Of a DNA stretch of 64,000 nt, positions 52,728 through 63,293 are shown piece after piece (position 1 is the first letter of the stretch; the number at the start of each line of letters is the position of its first letter). The notes under the pieces were generated by a model. It made no database searches and was not told where the DNA came from. It saw nothing but the letters and a program-made list of their open reading frames with translations. The position numbers were made by a program, and so were the translations under genes. Source of the stretch: Antedon bifida (lineage: Eukaryota > Echinodermata > Crinoidea > Comatulida > Antedonidae); NCBI GenBank assembly GCA_963402885.1, contig OY727103.1, positions 5,866,501-5,930,500 of the forward strand, read 5' to 3'.

Positions 52728-54262
52728 ACCTAAACAACTACTACTCATTCTACTTCTTTTCCTTCTTTTCCTTCTTTTTAAAAAGATAACATTGTTAAAA
52801 AGATTTTTAAAAATAGTCTAAGTTAATAAATATATTATTAAACATAAATGATGTTAAATGATAATGTATGTATAAAGAAAAAAAAATAAGCAGAAAATAT
52901 GTATATGAACTAACATGTTTTTTAGTGAGAAATACATTAAAATATGATATGTATAAATGATAAGACAAAATTATGGTAAAAAATGATAATGGATAGAGAA
53001 AAGATAACAACAAAAATCACATAACAAAAATACAATGTTAGAACAAATATTTATGAATTAATATGCAAATGTAAATGATGGAAATAAAGGCGGGATGAAC
53101 CCACATAAGACAACAAAAAAACAACTATTTAATCTTCGTATAATTGGCTAAAAGGCAAGCCATTGCAGCAATGATACGGGCCTTTAGGTTAACACAGCAC
53201 AGTAATGTCAGTAAAATTGCTATCTAATAGGCCTAAGCAATTAAGCCAGGAGCTAGCCTTTAAATTGTAAAATCCAAAAAACTAAATTTATTTTTCATCA
53301 AGGTAATTGAGTGTGTCCAGTATTGTACATTTTGCGGTTTGTAAATGGACTCAATTAAGTTTAATTATTTAATTTGATTGCAAAATAATCAGACAATGGT
53401 TGCTATTATGCGGATAATTTGTTGTTATGCTAATTGAAAATCAAGTCATTAAATATTGTTAAATTGAAAGAGATTTTGTCATCAAGGTAATTACTTATTA
53501 AGCTCATATGCCTTCAGTTTCTGATAGTTTCAAGAATATCAATGCCGACAATTAACAGTCATTAAGGCAAATAAACGCACACAATGGTCATAGCCAAATG
53601 ATGACCGCCAAAAATATCTGATTTTTCACTCGAGAAATGAAAATTTAACATTAAAGAGTATAGCTCCGGTTATAATATTTTTATTATAAAATATAACCCC
53701 GCTTAGTTTTCGACAGCGGAAAAGCAGAACGATTCCTTAAATAAGCGGTGCTACGTGGCTTTTTTTTGTCTTATTTAAATTCTCAGTGATGAATATTATT
53801 GTATACATATAAGTACATTTGTGACAATTAAAGTAAGTGTTTAAAGTAGTTTAAATACAGGTATATATACATAATAAGATAGGCCTACTTGAATTCAGTA
53901 TTACCATATTTGTTTAAAACTTTAGATACGATGTTAATTAAAATGAAAAAAAGAAAGATGGCGGTAAAATACATGATTAAAATCTTTCTTGTTCAACTAT
54001 CTTATTTGTGTTCTTATTTGTGTTCGAGTAGATGGCGTGGCTTTTTGTAATTATAATACAGTGACGTAAAACATTAATCTGATTTAACCAATAATGATCA
54101 CGGATGGTTTGATATACACTATGGTTGAATGGAACACAGTTACGGAGGGCACTATGTATACGTAAAGGAAATATTAATTCAACTTATCACAAAGATAGGG
54201 TCGACATGTGGGGACTAATAACCGACCAAAAGTAACTTTGGAATTATTTTCGTTCGCTCACC
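52728..54262. other. Intergenic region downstream of the GPCR
   Basis: AT-rich; no exon or structured repeat recognised. Confidence 0.4.
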
Positions 54263-54452
54263 TCAGGCACAAGAAGGTAAGGGACTATACTGAGGTGGTG
54301 TATCTACTCTCCAGCTGGCTAAGTCGGTCACAACATGTACATTGAGAGAACTTGTACCACCAACCCGATTTGATAATCCGTTCCCCGATCCTGTACCCAA
54401 TTTGAACTCAATGATGATGATGTATATAGGCATATTCTGTTCACTGAAACAA
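54263..54452 (-). CDS. Weak exon-like frame, unknown
   Basis: On the minus strand an acceptor-like TTTTGTTTCAG precedes a 60-codon frame (NMPIYIIIIEFKLGTGSG) ending in TGA, with a donor-like GTGAGC just after the stop. No family is recognised and no partner exon was found. Confidence 0.15.
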
Positions 54453-54526
54453 AACAGGAACTGACAAAACAACCAAACACACCTTGTTTGCCTCATAAAT
54501 AAGTCTAGTTTCCTTTACATTTTCCT

Positions 54527-54640
54527 GTACATGATTGGTCCTTCAGACTATGAGGTTTGTGATTTCTGCCATAAGGAAAAAGAAACACTGATACACTTGT
54601 TTTGTGAATGTAATATTATTTGTTGTGTAATGTAATTAAA
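54527..54640 (+). mobile_element. Non-LTR retrotransposon 3'-end fragment
   Basis: A short frame reads SDYEVCDFCHKEKETLIHLF followed by CEC. The pattern C-x2-C ... HLF-x-C is the zinc-knuckle-like end of many LINE reverse-transcriptase proteins. It is cut off on both sides. Confidence 0.6.
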
Positions 54641-55580
54641 AAAAATATTTATTAAAAGAAAATATTGAATAAAGTCTCTGAATGGAAATAAAAATCAAAA
54701 CAAAAATCTTGTATTATTGTTTGCGGTACACTACGTATGTATTTCTGAAAAGAACTTTTGAGATTCTCGAGGTTTCGATCATTAATTATTTTTCATTTCT
54801 CATTCCTGAGACGATCGAACTACTGATCGAAACGTCAAGAAAGGCAACTGTTCTATTCAGATCTAGGCCTACTTATACGTATCGTGGTGTCCGCAAACTT
54901 TACAGCAACACATTTTGACATTGTGTTGTATTTTGCATTTTATAGGTTTCAATTGTCATCATGTTACTGTTTATTCATGGGGAGTGATTACCAAAAAGAA
55001 TCGATTAGGTAGCACAATTGCTATTATACTTCCTATTTTAATCCCGAAGACTTCCACTTTGAAACCAACAACCCGGATTACAACATTGTAGATTAGAAGT
55101 TAACGTAGTTTTACACAATACAAGACATTGATGTTGTTAGATACGACAAAATCACGTCCATGACGTATTGCAGGGTGTGATGACGTTTTTGTCTACTTCA
55201 CTGACAATGACATCACAAATAATATAATTTTAATTTTCCAGAATACACGTTTACCAGGATTTATTTTACCACAACATTTTATAAATCGAATGCAGTTGAG
55301 GAATTTACTTCATTCCTGTTTTTGAAAATTACAAAGCTGGATGTCAAAAGCAAAACAAATCCAAAGTCATAGAAAAGTAAGTATATTTTTATTTATTTTA
55401 AATATCAATAGCATCTAAGAATATTAAACTATAACGATGTTACGGCACCATTTTTTAAAATCTGGTTCAGGTAGAAATCATGAGTAATACATGAGCCTAA
55501 TATTGCGCTCTATGAATTACAAAGTAGCCGACCTATTTTCGAAATATAATTGAACCTAACCATCTCTCAGTATCAACATT

Positions 55581-55644
55581 CTATGTGTTTCGAACGCGAG
55601 TATTCAAGTCCACAATCTTAAGTCTATACCACTGAGCCACACAG
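55581..55644 (-). repeat. tRNA-like SINE remnant
   Basis: Minus strand: CTGTGTG pairs with CACATAG as a 7-bp acceptor stem, with TGGCTCAGTGGTATAGA (A box) and GCGTTCGAAAC (B box) between. It is only 64 bases and the T stem does not pair, so it is a decayed tRNA-derived element. It lies in the inferred 5' UTR intron of the gene at 55840. Confidence 0.45.
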
Positions 55645-55839
55645 CTGGTTTACAAAAACTAGTTTTTGTTTTTGAAAATTGTAATATTACTTTTTCTACT
55701 ACACAGATTTTATAGTCAACCAGATCCATTACTTCAAAGACAGAGAGATCAAACTTATTTTAAAACAGTTTAATAACAAGTTTGATACCAGATTTAAGGA
55801 CGTTTATATAGGCATATACAAGAATAAAAAACTTTAATT

Positions 55840-56259
55840 ATGTTGCGAATTAATCTTGCCAACCTAATGTTGTTTGGTTTGCTTATTACTACAACTCAAT
55901 GCCAACTTCCAGAACACCAGACGACACCAGAGACAGTGACCGTAACTGGTGTAACTACTGTGGTTGTCACTGAATTAGACTCTTCATTATTGACAACAGA
56001 CGAGAGAACTACAGTACAAAAGACAACAAGAGCTGCTACTAGTGGAGAGATTACTGCCAGGAAAGAGCCAACACAAGAGATTCTTACAACCAGCATGACC
56101 ACGTTGGACACTTCCACAGTCACTATCAAATCAGAAGAAGAAACTTTGAATACATCGTTAGTCATTGGATTGTCAGTTGGTGCAGTTGTGTTTTTACTTG
56201 TACTCGCAATACTATTCTTACTGTACAAGAGAAAGAGATCAATAACAGTAGAATTATGA
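55840..56259 (+). CDS. Short Thr-rich type I membrane protein, Ig-less paralogue
   Basis: 139 residues: signal peptide (1-21, ending TTTQC), a Thr/Ser/Val-rich ectodomain of about 85 residues with no Ig domain and no Cys pair, one membrane segment (SLVIGLSVGAVVFLLVLAIL region), and a basic tail ending ITVEL. The juxtamembrane part matches the gene at 60606: KTTRA then EPT-x-E-x-LT, a Leu-rich TM, and an IT(D)VEL tail motif. Upstream DNA is also shared (ACGACAAAATCA...CATGACGTA at about 55143 and 60016), so the two arose by duplication. A donor near 55379 (AAAAGTAAGTAT) and an acceptor at 55706 suggest a 5' UTR intron. It could act as a decoy or adhesion stalk; that is inference. Confidence 0.65.
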   Translation: MLRINLANLMLFGLLITTTQCQLPEHQTTPETVTVTGVTTVVVTELDSSLLTTDERTTVQKTTRAATSGEITARKEPTQEILTTSMTTLDTSTVTIKSEEETLNTSLVIGLSVGAVVFLLVLAILFLLYKRKRSITVEL

Positions 56260-56796
56260 ACCAGATGAACAAAATAACTGAACATTAATTAAAGTATAAA
56301 TAATAGGCCTATACAACCGGTTTTAATAAGGTACAGAAATATATGATATAAAATGATTATAATTATGCTGTACTACTAATAAAAAGAAATCGTGTCTACC
56401 ATATTCTCCTGCAGTAACTATATTATAAACTTAATCTGTTTTATACAACTATTCAGCTGCAGGCTACTAGGTCTAATTCCTAAATCCATAGGAGGTCGCC
56501 GTGCACCCACAGCTTCCTAGGCCTAAATGTTAGACTGCATGACAAAAAAAGAGTATTTTATCAAATGATGAATGTGTAGGCCTACCTAGTCAGTAGACCT
56601 AGTAACTACAACCTTTTAAAATGTTTTTAGTGTTTTTTGTTTATCGTATAACACGAATTATAGGCCTATTGATAACATAATTGTTCTCAATTATAACTTA
56701 TTATGTATAAAATTGATCATAATGATAAATAAGTTTTAACACTAAAAACTCCAAAATGTCTTCGTAAATGAAAATACGTAGAAATGAGCTAAATGC
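56260..56796. other. Intergenic stretch rich in TAGGCCTA
   Basis: 3' flank of the short receptor. TAGGCCTA or close variants near 56304, 56517, 56578 and 56660; no ORF. Confidence 0.4.
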
Positions 56797-57002
56797 CAAC
56801 TCAGAAAGCGTCGTACGACTTTGCCCGACGAAACGTCTTGGCTCGTCGGTGCTGTATGAGTTGAATCCAGACGAGACGAGTCGTCTTGAGATAGCGTCGG
56901 GCGTAGTTTTTAGGTCGTCGCGAGAACTTTAAAGATGTTTGATTTTCTCCCAACGATCGAGATTACTCGTCGGGCCTTGTCGTACGACGCTGTCTCAGTT
57001 GG
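56797..57002. mobile_element. CpG-rich MITE
   Basis: Inverted ends CCAACTCAGAAAGCGTCGTA + CGAC and GTCGTACGACGC + TGTCTCAGTTGG, about 38 bp long with few mismatches; non-coding, 206 bp, full of CGTCG motifs. No clear target duplication. Confidence 0.6.
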
Positions 57003-57149
57003 TCTTAAGACAAACATATTCTAAATCTATATAAATAAAACAGTTTAGAGAAAAGATTTACAAGAGTTCAACTTGGAACTAACACGAGGATATGATTTAA
57101 AACTTTGCTATGTTTTCCAATGCAACCAAGAACGTGGACGGTGAAATTA

Positions 57150-57378
57150 TTTCTCGAAACCGCTAGCGGATGGACCTCTGCGTCTACAAAGAATGCGATT
57201 GCGTCTGCAAAAGTACGACATAAAGATAATCTATGTACCTGGAAAATCACTCCAAACAGCGGATACTCTTTCACGAGCAGTTGACGAGACATACCAACTG
57301 TCGTCAGAGCAACAATTTAATGATGACATTGATATGTATGTACAATCAATAATTGCAGCGCTACCTAGCTACTACTGA
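57150..57378 (+). pseudogene. Ty3/gypsy RNase H C-terminal remnant
   Basis: Reads PLRLQRMRLRLQKYDIKI then YVPGKSLQTADTLSRA, the typical end of gypsy RNase H before integrase. The frame stops at 57378 after SIIAALPSYY; the integrase continues in another frame. Confidence 0.75.
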
Positions 57379-58636
57379 CAAAAAACTCAAGGAAATTGAA
57401 GTTGAGTCAGGCAACGATGAAGCGATAAGAGAACTGAATCGCACAATTCAACAAGGATGGCCTAACAAGCGAAACAAATTCCACCCAGCAACACGAGATT
57501 ACTGGAATTATCGTGATGAGCTATCAATAAAAGGCGATCTCGTATTCAAAGGTGATCGAATCGTAATACCTGCTAAAATGACAAAGGACATGCTTAAGCA
57601 AATCCATACTGGACACTTGGGTATCGAAAAATGCAGGAGACGGGCTAGACAATTCTGGCCAAACATCAACAAGGACATAGATGACAAAGTAAAATCTTGT
57701 CCGACATGCCAGAAACACCAACCAATGCAACCAAAGGAACCAATGGTATATGCAGCCGATAACACCCAACCATGGCAAAAAATTGGGGTTGATCTTTTCA
57801 CGGTAAACAATAACAATTACATCACATGTGTTGACTATTATTCTCAATACATTGAAGTTCGTCAACTAACAAGTTCATCTTCAGCAGCTGTAATCAACAT
57901 ACTGAAATCATGGTTTGCGATACATGGTACACCATTTGTACTCTTTTCTGATAATGGTCCACAATTCGTCAGTGAAGAATTTCGGAAATTCACCAACGAA
58001 TGGAACTTTGAACATACAACTTCCAGTCCATATTTTGCGCAGTCAAATGGACAAGCTGAAAATGCAGTAAAGATAGTCAAACGAATTATCAAGAAATGTA
58101 CAGAGACAAAGGAAGATATATACTTAGCACTACAGATATATCGTGCTACACCACTCGAGCATGGACTTAGTCCAGCAGAAATGATGTTCTCAAGGAAAAT
58201 CAGATCAAACCTCCCAGTTAATGAGTCAGCGCTAAAACCAAAACTTATTGACTTAAAGGAAAAGAAGGATGAGCTAAAGCAAAAACAAGCGCGGAACTAT
58301 AACAAACATTCAAAAACTCTAGAAACCATACAATACGGACAGAAAGTTAGAGTATATGATACAACATCTAAGTTGTGGAACAAAGTTGGAACAATTCACA
58401 AATCACTACCTCATAAATCTTATCTTGTGAAATGTGGAAATAATATCTATAGACGGAACAGAAGGCACATCATGCCAATACCATCCATTGACAGATATGA
58501 CAATGACGACTATGACTCGGATGACGACGTACCGGTTCCAAATGACAGAAATCGTCAAACTACCGATCAAAACCGACCACGACGTCAAGCCCGACGACCA
58601 GCATACTTAGACGACTATGTTACAGACAAAATATAA
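57353..58636 (+). CDS. Ty3/gypsy integrase fragment
   Basis: Shows the zinc-binding HHCC region (HTGHLGIEKCR ... CPTCQKHQ) and the catalytic DDE set (Asp in KIGVDLF, Asp in LFSDNGPQF, Glu in GQAENAVK), followed by a C-terminal part with GQKVRVYD and an acidic/Arg-rich tail. Integrase joins the retroelement cDNA to host DNA in the nucleus. The integrase core looks intact, but the element is truncated and shifted out of frame with RNase H, so it is non-autonomous. Confidence 0.85.
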   Translation: MQRYLATTDKKLKEIEVESGNDEAIRELNRTIQQGWPNKRNKFHPATRDYWNYRDELSIKGDLVFKGDRIVIPAKMTKDMLKQIHTGHLGIEKCRRRARQFWPNINKDIDDKVKSCPTCQKHQPMQPKEPMVYAADNTQPWQKIGVDLFTVNNNNYITCVDYYSQYIEVRQLTSSSSAAVINILKSWFAIHGTPFVLFSDNGPQFVSEEFRKFTNEWNFEHTTSSPYFAQSNGQAENAVKIVKRIIKKCTETKEDIYLALQIYRATPLEHGLSPAEMMFSRKIRSNLPVNESALKPKLIDLKEKKDELKQKQARNYNKHSKTLETIQYGQKVRVYDTTSKLWNKVGTIHKSLPHKSYLVKCGNNIYRRNRRHIMPIPSIDRYDNDDYDSDDDVPVPNDRNRQTTDQNRPRRQARRPAYLDDYVTDKI

Positions 58637-59149
58637 TGTATATAGATAATTATGCAACGACTTATGAATAATGCTAGCATGTACATAAATAAATTTAAGT
58701 AAGAAGATAAAAATATAAAAAAAAAAAAAATAAAAAAATCTAAGTATAATACTCTTGAAATCTTATGCATGAACTATGGATACATAAATAACGGATTTAA
58801 AAGAATACTAAGAAAAATATTTTAACTTTCAAAACAGGGAAGATGTAATGATATTACATTACAAGTGACTGAACTTACAGGTTCAACAGGTCCACACACC
58901 TTACTGGTATCTAGGTTAGCTATCCTCATAGCCATGACAACCACATACCAGACGTATTAGTAATGATAGGTAATGTTTCATAACCACTTGCTATATTGCT
59001 GAGCTACAATAAACATCTACCAAACCAAACTAACGTCTTCGTTCATTTTATATATTATATTGTTGTGTACAAACAAAGACATAACATCACAGTGATATGA
59101 CACCATCATGTGCACATTACTTGTCACATATAGTACTAAGACTGGGCAC

Positions 59150-59310
59150 ACTTCAACTAGAGGTAGAAAAGAATAGAGCGCAGCAATAGGTTATGTAAAA
59201 TATGTAATATAAATGAAGTTGAAGATGAAAATCATTTTGTTACAGTTTGCCCTCGTTACAAGGAAATCAGAAAAAAAATGTATACCTTCTTTATTTTTTG
59301 GAAATACCAA
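59150..59310 (+). mobile_element. LINE reverse-transcriptase 3'-end fragment
   Basis: One frame reads CKICNINEVEDENHFVTVCP followed by RYKEIR, the C-x2-C ... H-x3-VCP zinc motif at the end of CR1/RTE-like LINE proteins. Stop codons interrupt the part just upstream, so it is decayed. Confidence 0.65.
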
Positions 59311-60605
59311 ATACTACTGTAGTGCATTGCGCCGCTAACAGTTTCATCGACTGAACTTGATAAAATATTTATACTACTGTGTTTCTAGAATAATTCGAAA
59401 TAAACAAAAACGTATTGAAGATGTCTGCTGAAATAGTAAAATATACATTTTAATGTCACATAATACTTATTTAAAATTGGATGTTTTAAAAAAGTAGATC
59501 ACCTAACAACACCGTAATACAATGAAAAAGCAATCAACCAGAAACCAAGTTTTTTATTGTTGTTTATTTTGTATTTTTTATAAGCGAAATCATAAACGAA
59601 GTCCTTAGTAGGCCTAGTAGTTCAACTCAATACTCACTTTTTAAATGATCAGAGTGTGACGCACGCGATGCGCGTTCCAAGTTGCGAGTTTGTTCAAAGA
59701 ATAGCGAACGTGGTAGGTAAATTATATATCAACGTCTTAAGGTTGATATAGGTCAAACAAGGGGTCATGTTTTGGGGACAACAAACAACTAAATCAAACA
59801 CAAATTTAGATTATAACCGTCTACGTAACGGTTCAATAACCCACCCTATAAGCCACTGAGTCTCTAAAGAACATTAAAACTACACCAAAAATTGAAACAA
59901 TTATGTGTTTGCACAATCACTAATTCTTATTCCTTAAAGTCTGTGCTTGCAATAATGTTTTATAGTTCTATTATTCATATTTCGTTTTCTAAAATGCTGA
60001 AACGTGTTTTGAGAGACGACAAAATCAGTTACATGACGTAACACAGCGTTTACTCAGAATGATATAGTTTGTTTTATGACTTGTCAAACCTAAACAACTT
60101 CCTGTGTGGCGCCAGAGTTCACCAACCTGTTATATACGAGAGATAGTATAAATACAAGAGACACCAGAAGGTAGTCAGATATTGATGTAATTTTGAGTGA
60201 GGATACAAAACTATAAAAGCATTACAAAGTAGTAAGTAACGGTATAGATTCTTTCTTTTCGTTTAATTTTTTAAAATTTTGTTTAGCAATCTATTGACGA
60301 TGCAATGAAAGCTTTAGAAACCCTCAATTTCCCACCTGGTCCTTTCCGGGGAAATCCTGTTTTGTTTAGAGTAACGTTATACTTGTTATTCAATTAATCT
60401 GAAAAAAAAAAATGGTTTAATAATAGGCCTCTGTTCTTATACTTTACCTCACAGATATTTCTTACCAACAAAGAATTGACAGACTCGCCGCTTTCATAAA
60501 TACTGATCAAAAGCAAAAGTTATCTTTGACAAACTAAGACTGATTTGTAAGAACTATTATCAGTTAAGTTTGTTTGGGTAAGGTTAAACTCAGAACTACA
60601 ATATT
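59311..60605. other. Upstream region of the Ig/mucin receptor
   Basis: A block with CATGACGTAACACAGCG (about 60034) is shared with the upstream region of 55840. A donor-like AGTAGTAAGTAAC (60228) and an acceptor CTTTACCTCACAG (60445-60457) suggest a 5' UTR intron, mirroring the paralogue. No other gene seen. Confidence 0.45.
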
Positions 60606-62165
60606 ATGACAATGTTTGGAATTAAACTACAAATCTTGCTGTCGATTATTTTGCTAGTTATGCCAACTACAATCCAATCTACCATCATACCTTTGATTGG
60701 AAATCAATCGACTGAATTATTGGCTATTGAAGGTGATATTGTACACTTTTCATGTACAAATTCTCCACCCAGAAACGATAGCTATGTCAGTTGGTACAGA
60801 AGAAGCGCAATTACTGGAAATGTAACAGAGATTTACAGAAATGGAACGCTTTTGACCTCTGACCTTGGTCAAGAAGCACTGGCATATTCAATTAACAAGC
60901 TTAAATTTGAACTGAGATTATCGACCGCCAATGGGTTTGGACAACTTCTCCACGAGAATGGATATAAATGTAAAGTTATAAATGCATCTTCTCATGAGGT
61001 GTTATATGAAACCAACAATTACATCGAACTAAAAGTTTTCTATACTCCGCCACCTCCATACCCACTTTGTAGTTCAACCAATTACCATGAAGACGCTATC
61101 GGAAAATCCACTAGACTTACCTGTACATCAACGGGCATTTCTATATTGGCTACATTGATTACATTGTTGAAAAATGATAATATTATTGCTAGTCATGTTG
61201 AAGAATACAATAGAGAGAATAGATTTGAGGAATTTTCAATTGTGTATGATTTTGTTCTTCAACAAGAAGATTTAGAAGCAACTTTCCAATGCAAAATCAA
61301 CAGCGACTTTGATGAAAATTTTGATGCAAAGACTTGTACTATAACGTCTGAAACAACAACGCAATCGACAATAACAGAATCAACATTTTCACCAATTACT
61401 ACATTTATAGCTGAAGCAAATAGTCCTACTAGGCTTCTGCACGATGATATGCCTTCAGTTTCGTCAATATTGACCACGGAGTTAAAGCAGACTACATCGG
61501 AGACAACAGTCGCTGAAACTACAAGAGATTTATCCAACGTTCCTTCAACTTCGTCAATATTGACCACAGAGGTACAGCAGACTACACCGGAGAAAACAGT
61601 CGCTGAAACTACCAGAGGTTTACCCAACGTGCCTTCAGCTTCGTCAAAGTTTACCACGGACGATGTTGTACAACAGACGACTACCGGAAGTCTTTCGACC
61701 GTGCCATCAGTTACTGCACCATTGACAACAGAATCGATTCTAGGAAATACAGCACCAGAGACCACATTCGGTAAAACTACTAGGAATCTATCCAATATGC
61801 ATTCGGACTCTTCAATATTAACCACAGACAATGATGAGTACATAGAATCAAAGACAACAAGAGCTATTAGTCTAGAAAGTACTTTCAGAAATGAGCCAAC
61901 ACCAGAAGCTCTGACAAAAAGCACCAGCACATCTAAGAATCAAATAATTCTTGAATTAATCGAATCTAAGAAGAAATCATCTTTGGCCATTGCATTGTCT
62001 CTTGGTTTTCTTTTACTTATAGTAACACTAGTCTTCTTAATATACAGAGAAAATCGCTCAAGTAGACCTTCAATACCAGACGCCGAAAATCGCTCAAGTA
62101 GGCTTACAATAACAGACGTCGAGTTAACTGGAATAAATAACGAACCAGACAAATATAATAAATGA
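60606..62165 (+). CDS. Ig-superfamily receptor with mucin-like stalk, single coding exon
   Basis: 519 residues. Signal peptide (about 1-24), V-type Ig domain (Cys50, Trp63 in VSWYRR, Cys122 in GYKCKV), second Ig domain (Cys173, Cys229 in ATFQCK; extra Cys155 and Cys244). A Thr/Ser-rich stalk (about 248-455) is built from roughly 30-residue repeats (SSILTTE ... QTT ... TVAETTR ... NVP). Then a membrane helix (about 459-480) and a short tail with a tandem 12-residue repeat starting ENRSSR. Several N-glycosylation sites (NQS, NGT, NAS). The Ig-Ig-mucin-TM plan resembles TIM-type or nectin-like immune/adhesion receptors, but the tail has no ITAM/ITIM. Unusually for Ig receptors all domains lie in one exon. 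It pairs with the Ig-less paralogue at 55840. Confidence 0.8.
   Translation: MTMFGIKLQILLSIILLVMPTTIQSTIIPLIGNQSTELLAIEGDIVHFSCTNSPPRNDSYVSWYRRSAITGNVTEIYRNGTLLTSDLGQEALAYSINKLKFELRLSTANGFGQLLHENGYKCKVINASSHEVLYETNNYIELKVFYTPPPPYPLCSSTNYHEDAIGKSTRLTCTSTGISILATLITLLKNDNIIASHVEEYNRENRFEEFSIVYDFVLQQEDLEATFQCKINSDFDENFDAKTCTITSETTTQSTITESTFSPITTFIAEANSPTRLLHDDMPSVSSILTTELKQTTSETTVAETTRDLSNVPSTSSILTTEVQQTTPEKTVAETTRGLPNVPSASSKFTTDDVVQQTTTGSLSTVPSVTAPLTTESILGNTAPETTFGKTTRNLSNMHSDSSILTTDNDEYIESKTTRAISLESTFRNEPTPEALTKSTSTSKNQIILELIESKKKSSLAIALSLGFLLLIVTLVFLIYRENRSSRPSIPDAENRSSRLTITDVELTGINNEPDKYNK
61425..61830 (+). repeat. Coding repeat of about 90 bp in the mucin stalk
   Basis: CGTCAATATTGACCAC(G/A)GAG and GTCGCTGAAACTAC recur about 93-96 bases apart at 61464, 61554 and, more diverged, 61640 onward. 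Such arrays change length by unequal exchange. Confidence 0.7.
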
Positions 62166-63293
62166 ATAATTACAAGAAATCAGTTTCACTTATGAAACTT
62201 ATTATTATTATTCAAGTTATATTATTGCTACGAGCTCATAGAGCTTATACGTAAAAAAAAAAAACGTTTGTAATTTGTGCCGAGTACACACATATTTTTA
62301 ACTCAGATGATTATTAGGCCATGACTAGCACATAGCCAATTATAAATGTAATTATGTTGTGTATTTAGAGAACTTAAATAATATAATCAGATTTGCTTAA
62401 AATGAAAAATATAATTTAATACCTTTTTATAGGCAATAATTGAATTATTATTTAATGTAAATGTTTATATATTCATAAATAACCGTTTTTATAATTACAA
62501 CAAATAAAACAAATTATTTTTTTTTTAAAACAAATAAAGTTTATTTGATACTATATATTTGAATTGTATTGTTTATAGAATCTGTTTTATACCACTACCA
62601 TACGCCCGGAGCACTTTCCTTGTATATAAAACCATAGAGATATTTAATATCTTATCTTAATAAATTACTTTTAAACGAGCCTGGATTCGGGTACGGTGGC
62701 CGGATAAAAAATAAAGAACCGTTTACAATAGGCAGTTTGGACAACCTAAGAAAGCGTATACGTGTGTTTTTTCCAAACTCTATTAACTCATTCCGGACGT
62801 AGGGCCTATGTATTATCGAAAAACATAACGCATGACGTAAGGCAACCTCCGTGTTAACGTAGCTACAAATACAATTTATGTAGAAATTGGAATGTTTTTA
62901 ATAAACTAACTAACTAACTAACTGGTGTAACGTGTTGAACTTTTAGTAAATAAAGCTGTTTTATATATATATAATATTATATATGCCTAAGACAATGTCT
63001 AAATACCCTGTTTTAGAATAAAATAGTTATTACACTAGCATTTTAAACCATAAGGTAAGCCCATGTTTCAGTTACGTCATCTTTAATATTAAAACATGTA
63101 CACTTTTTTTAGAACACATATCTTAGCTAGGTTTTCCACTACACAAGTTTATTCGTGCTACACTAATCAAAAAATTGGTAAATGCATTCAAATTTACATC
63201 TACGTTTTGCAATGCAAAAAAAGGCCAACCAATCAGAGCACTGTAATATTTGATTAGCATAAAAAGATTCGCCTATTGAATGGAAAACATAAT
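62166..63293. other. Intergenic region between two convergent genes
   Basis: The Ig receptor (+) and the THNSL1-like gene (-) converge here. AATAAA-type signals occur near 62503 and 62532. A short CTAA tandem (62908-62922) and a (TA)n patch near 62965 are seen; no gene. Confidence 0.45.

Larger units (their letters stand above)
57105..59050 (+). mobile_element. Ty3/gypsy-type LTR retrotransposon, 3' half
   Basis: Contains the end of RNase H (57150-57378), integrase (57353-58636), a purine-rich tract (AAACAGGGAAGA at 58833) and a likely 3' LTR start (TGTAATGATATTACA at 58845), with AATAAA near 59009. No gag, protease or reverse transcriptase remains. A small frameshift near 57355 separates RNase H from integrase. 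The LTR end is uncertain (about 59050). Confidence 0.75.

Noticed and set aside
54682-54918. 78-codon ORF after the LINE fragment
   Set aside because: No recognised motif, poor composition, and no splice context; probably chance.
61259-61930. 223-codon minus-strand ORF opposite the mucin stalk
   Set aside because: Antisense of the Thr-rich repeat region; it has no family features.
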